Shown piece after piece: positions 36,915-38,483 of a stretch of DNA of 38,483 nucleotides (position 1 is its first letter; each line of letters begins with the position of its first letter). The notes beneath the pieces are model-generated. The model saw nothing but the letters and a program-made list of their open reading frames with translations, ran no database searches and was not told where the DNA came from. A program made the translations under genes and the position numbers. Source of the stretch: Phlyctochytrium arcticum (Eukaryota > Chytridiomycota > Chytridiomycetes > Chytridiales > Chytridiaceae); contig JAHLKI010000070.1 in NCBI GenBank assembly GCA_025602905.1, forward strand, positions 1 to 38,483. Reading direction: 5' to 3'.

Positions 36915-37600
36915 GCGTGTATTGGGGGCTCTAGGTGGATTTGACGCGTATGCGAACTGGGGCTTTCTTTGACGCGTCTCGCTTAACGGTCAAAAACGAT
37001 TTTTTGCATTGGATGGAAGCCCGGGCTGTTTCAGAACTGGATCAAGAACATGTACTAGACGCTTTGTTGAGCGGCAATGTTGAGCGGCAGCCTTTCATTC
37101 GTAGCGATGCACGCCAACCATCAACAAGAAGCTTCCCATGCTGCGTGCATGAATGTTCCGATATGGTATGTATGGGGGGGTCTACTCTAGTACTCTGCGT
37201 CGTATGTCGATGGGACGTTTCTCGAAATGGGGGGGCTCTGGATTGACGGTTCCGGGAGATACACCGCGAGATGCGAATTGGAGGGTTTTTGACGCGTCTC
37301 GCTTGACGGTCGGAACGAGTTTTTGCAATGGATGAAAGCCCAGGGCTGTACGGCTGTACTGTTTCAGAACTGGGCAATGCCACCCTCTCCTCGCGCCTCT
37401 ACCAGACGCTTTATTGAGCCGGAATGTCGAGCGACAGTCTTGATTCGCACGCGTCAAATAGCACAAACGTCGAACGTCCCAAGCAAGGATACTCTGTACG
37501 GTGTGTATTGGGGGCTCTACTCTGCGTCGTGCGTCGATGGGTCGGTGAGTTGTATCATGAAATGGGGGCTCTAGGTGGATGGGCTAGTTTTCCCGGAGAT
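36915..37600. repeat. Degenerate tandem repeats, about 320-330 bp period
   Basis: Landmarks recur in order. GGGGGCTCTAGGTGGAT or a variant occurs near 36925, 37233 and 37565. TTTTGACGCGTCTCGCTT, or TTTGACGCGTCTCGCTT, occurs near 36969 and 37287, each followed by a T-rich stretch, GCA, ATGGA and CTGTTTCAGAACTGG. AGACGCTTT.TTGAGC occurs near 37057 and 37406. CTACTCT with CTGCGTCGT.TGTCGATGGG or CTGCGTCGTGCGTCGATGGG occurs near 37182 and 37522. Two full units and a third partial one are present. Small frames inside (for example 36935-37246) repeat too but do not look like a real protein. Confidence 0.8.
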
Positions 37601-37851
37601 GGCCGCCGGTCCGACTATGCACGGAACAGCCCCCGTCTGCTGCTTCCCAGAATTCCGCATGAGCAAAAAGAGTAGTCGTGTATGAGTGTATATTTCTAAT
37701 TAATGTAAAAATGAAAAGGAACTCTATCTAGTTGTATTGTTGGATGATTGAGGGCCCATGCTGAGAGCTTGGGGCTATGAGGTTCAACCGGAGATGAAGG
37801 ATGTGATCCAGCACAACATCATCCCCGAAATGTTTTAGTCAGTGAATGTTT

Positions 37852-38483
37852 TTACCACTTGAACCAACGAGCAAGGTTCATGGCCCGCGATCGCATAGAC
37901 TGCAGCTGCTTGGGTGCCGCACCAGGTCCAAATTTCTTGATGTTCAACTCATTCAACCGCTTGACCACCTCAAACAAGCTCGAAAAGTTGTAATAGTCGA
38001 GACGGACCCGATAAATATGGTCCATTTTGTCACTGCAAAAGTTGGCGATGCGGGTCAGGACGTCGTAGTTTACGGATTTGGCCATGTCGCGGAGACAGAT
38101 GCCCTTGGGTGGGAATTTGAGTTTTCGCAAGTCGGCTGCAATCTGGGGAAGGACGAGCCCGATTCTGTGAAATAAGGAGGTCAGATTTCTTTTGGATAGA
38201 GAAATGGAGTAAAGGGAAAGGGTGTACTTACGTGCCGTCAATGACTTGGAATTTCTTCATGTCCTCCTTTTTGCGCACACACCATTCCTTCTCGTAAGAG
38301 TCAATGAGCGCTTGGGCCCGGTCATCGTCCTTGAGAACTTTTTGGTAGGGGTCATCAATCAACTCATCGATATTCTAATCAAAAACCATTAGACATATAA
38401 ACAAAATCCATTGATAGCATAGCGTCTTCAACACTTACGAAAAGAAATTTGGGTTTATCCTTCAACTCCTTCAACATTTCCTG
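37852..38483 (-). CDS. 3' end of an unrecognised gene, cut by the window edge
   Basis: Three exons are visible: 38483-38439 (partial), 38374-38232 and 38164-37852. The introns are GT-AG with matching phases, ending at TAA 37852-37854. The 166 visible residues are soluble and charged: DELIDDPYQKVLKDDDRAQ, EKEWCVRKKEDMKKFQVID, then LRKLKFPPKGICLRDMAKS, ARIANFC-type helices and a basic C-terminus ending RWFKW. The regular splicing and balanced composition make this a real gene. I do not recognise the family. It is separated by about 1.2 kb, mostly repeats, from the AT-hook/zinc-finger gene on the same strand. Confidence 0.75.

Overview
The window is nuclear DNA from a fungus. Genes carry GT-AG introns, mostly 50-120 nt, often with CTAAC-type branch points (a full TACTAAC in a VPS45 intron). 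The gene content is typically opisthokont: VPS45, an F-BAR/HR1/SH3 adaptor, an alpha-arrestin, an F-box/WD40 protein, fungal-style C2H2 factors and a secreted tyrosinase. A Ste20-type kinase fused to a citron-homology (CNH) domain, and gene order unlike any ascomycete or basidiomycete I know, suggest an early-diverging lineage, perhaps a chytrid. That placement is inference.

Layout, left to right. 58-2010 (+): large disordered Ser/Pro-rich protein with two internal motif duplications. 2337-6609 (-): five-exon kinase-CNH protein with a Gln/Pro/Tyr-rich tail. 7550-8072: an almost pure poly-G block of about 523 bp. About 8.1-10.57 kb (-): tyrosinase with a signal peptide. 11400-12246 (-): three-exon hemerythrin-like protein with a likely mitochondrial presequence. 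13665-16983 (+): two-exon F-box/WD40 protein. 17205-17286 (-): tRNA-Ser(GCU), with broken copies of its 5' part in tandem upstream, then two strong hairpins. 18781-19330: a diverged 288-bp tandem duplication just before an unrecognised secreted protein (19404-20408, +). 20.4-23.25 kb: gene-poor. 23255-24932 (+): a three-exon protein with seven predicted membrane segments. 25162-27616 (-): nine-exon F-BAR/HR1/SH3 protein. 28259-30587 (-): eleven-exon VPS45. 31086-32345 (+): alpha-arrestin. 32486-34166 (-) and 34781-36670 (-): two C2H2 zinc-finger proteins, the first with a tandemly duplicated exon, the second with an AT-hook. 36915-37600: degenerate tandem repeats. 37852-38483 (-): the 3' end of an unrecognised gene running off the right edge.

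The genes do not form one pathway. The 25-32 kb part groups three membrane-traffic genes (F-BAR adaptor, VPS45, alpha-arrestin); this may be chance. VPS45 and the arrestin diverge from a shared 498-bp promoter.

The most useful observations are: (1) single-base reading-frame breaks concentrated in 31.4-35.5 kb, which with the poly-G block raise a sequence-quality question; (2) four exact copies of the palindrome TACTCGAGTA plus partial copies, all in spacers; (3) tandem truncated tRNA-Ser 5' modules carrying A-box copies; (4) an in-phase exon-plus-intron duplication in a zinc-finger gene. I found no clear new defence or biosynthetic system.
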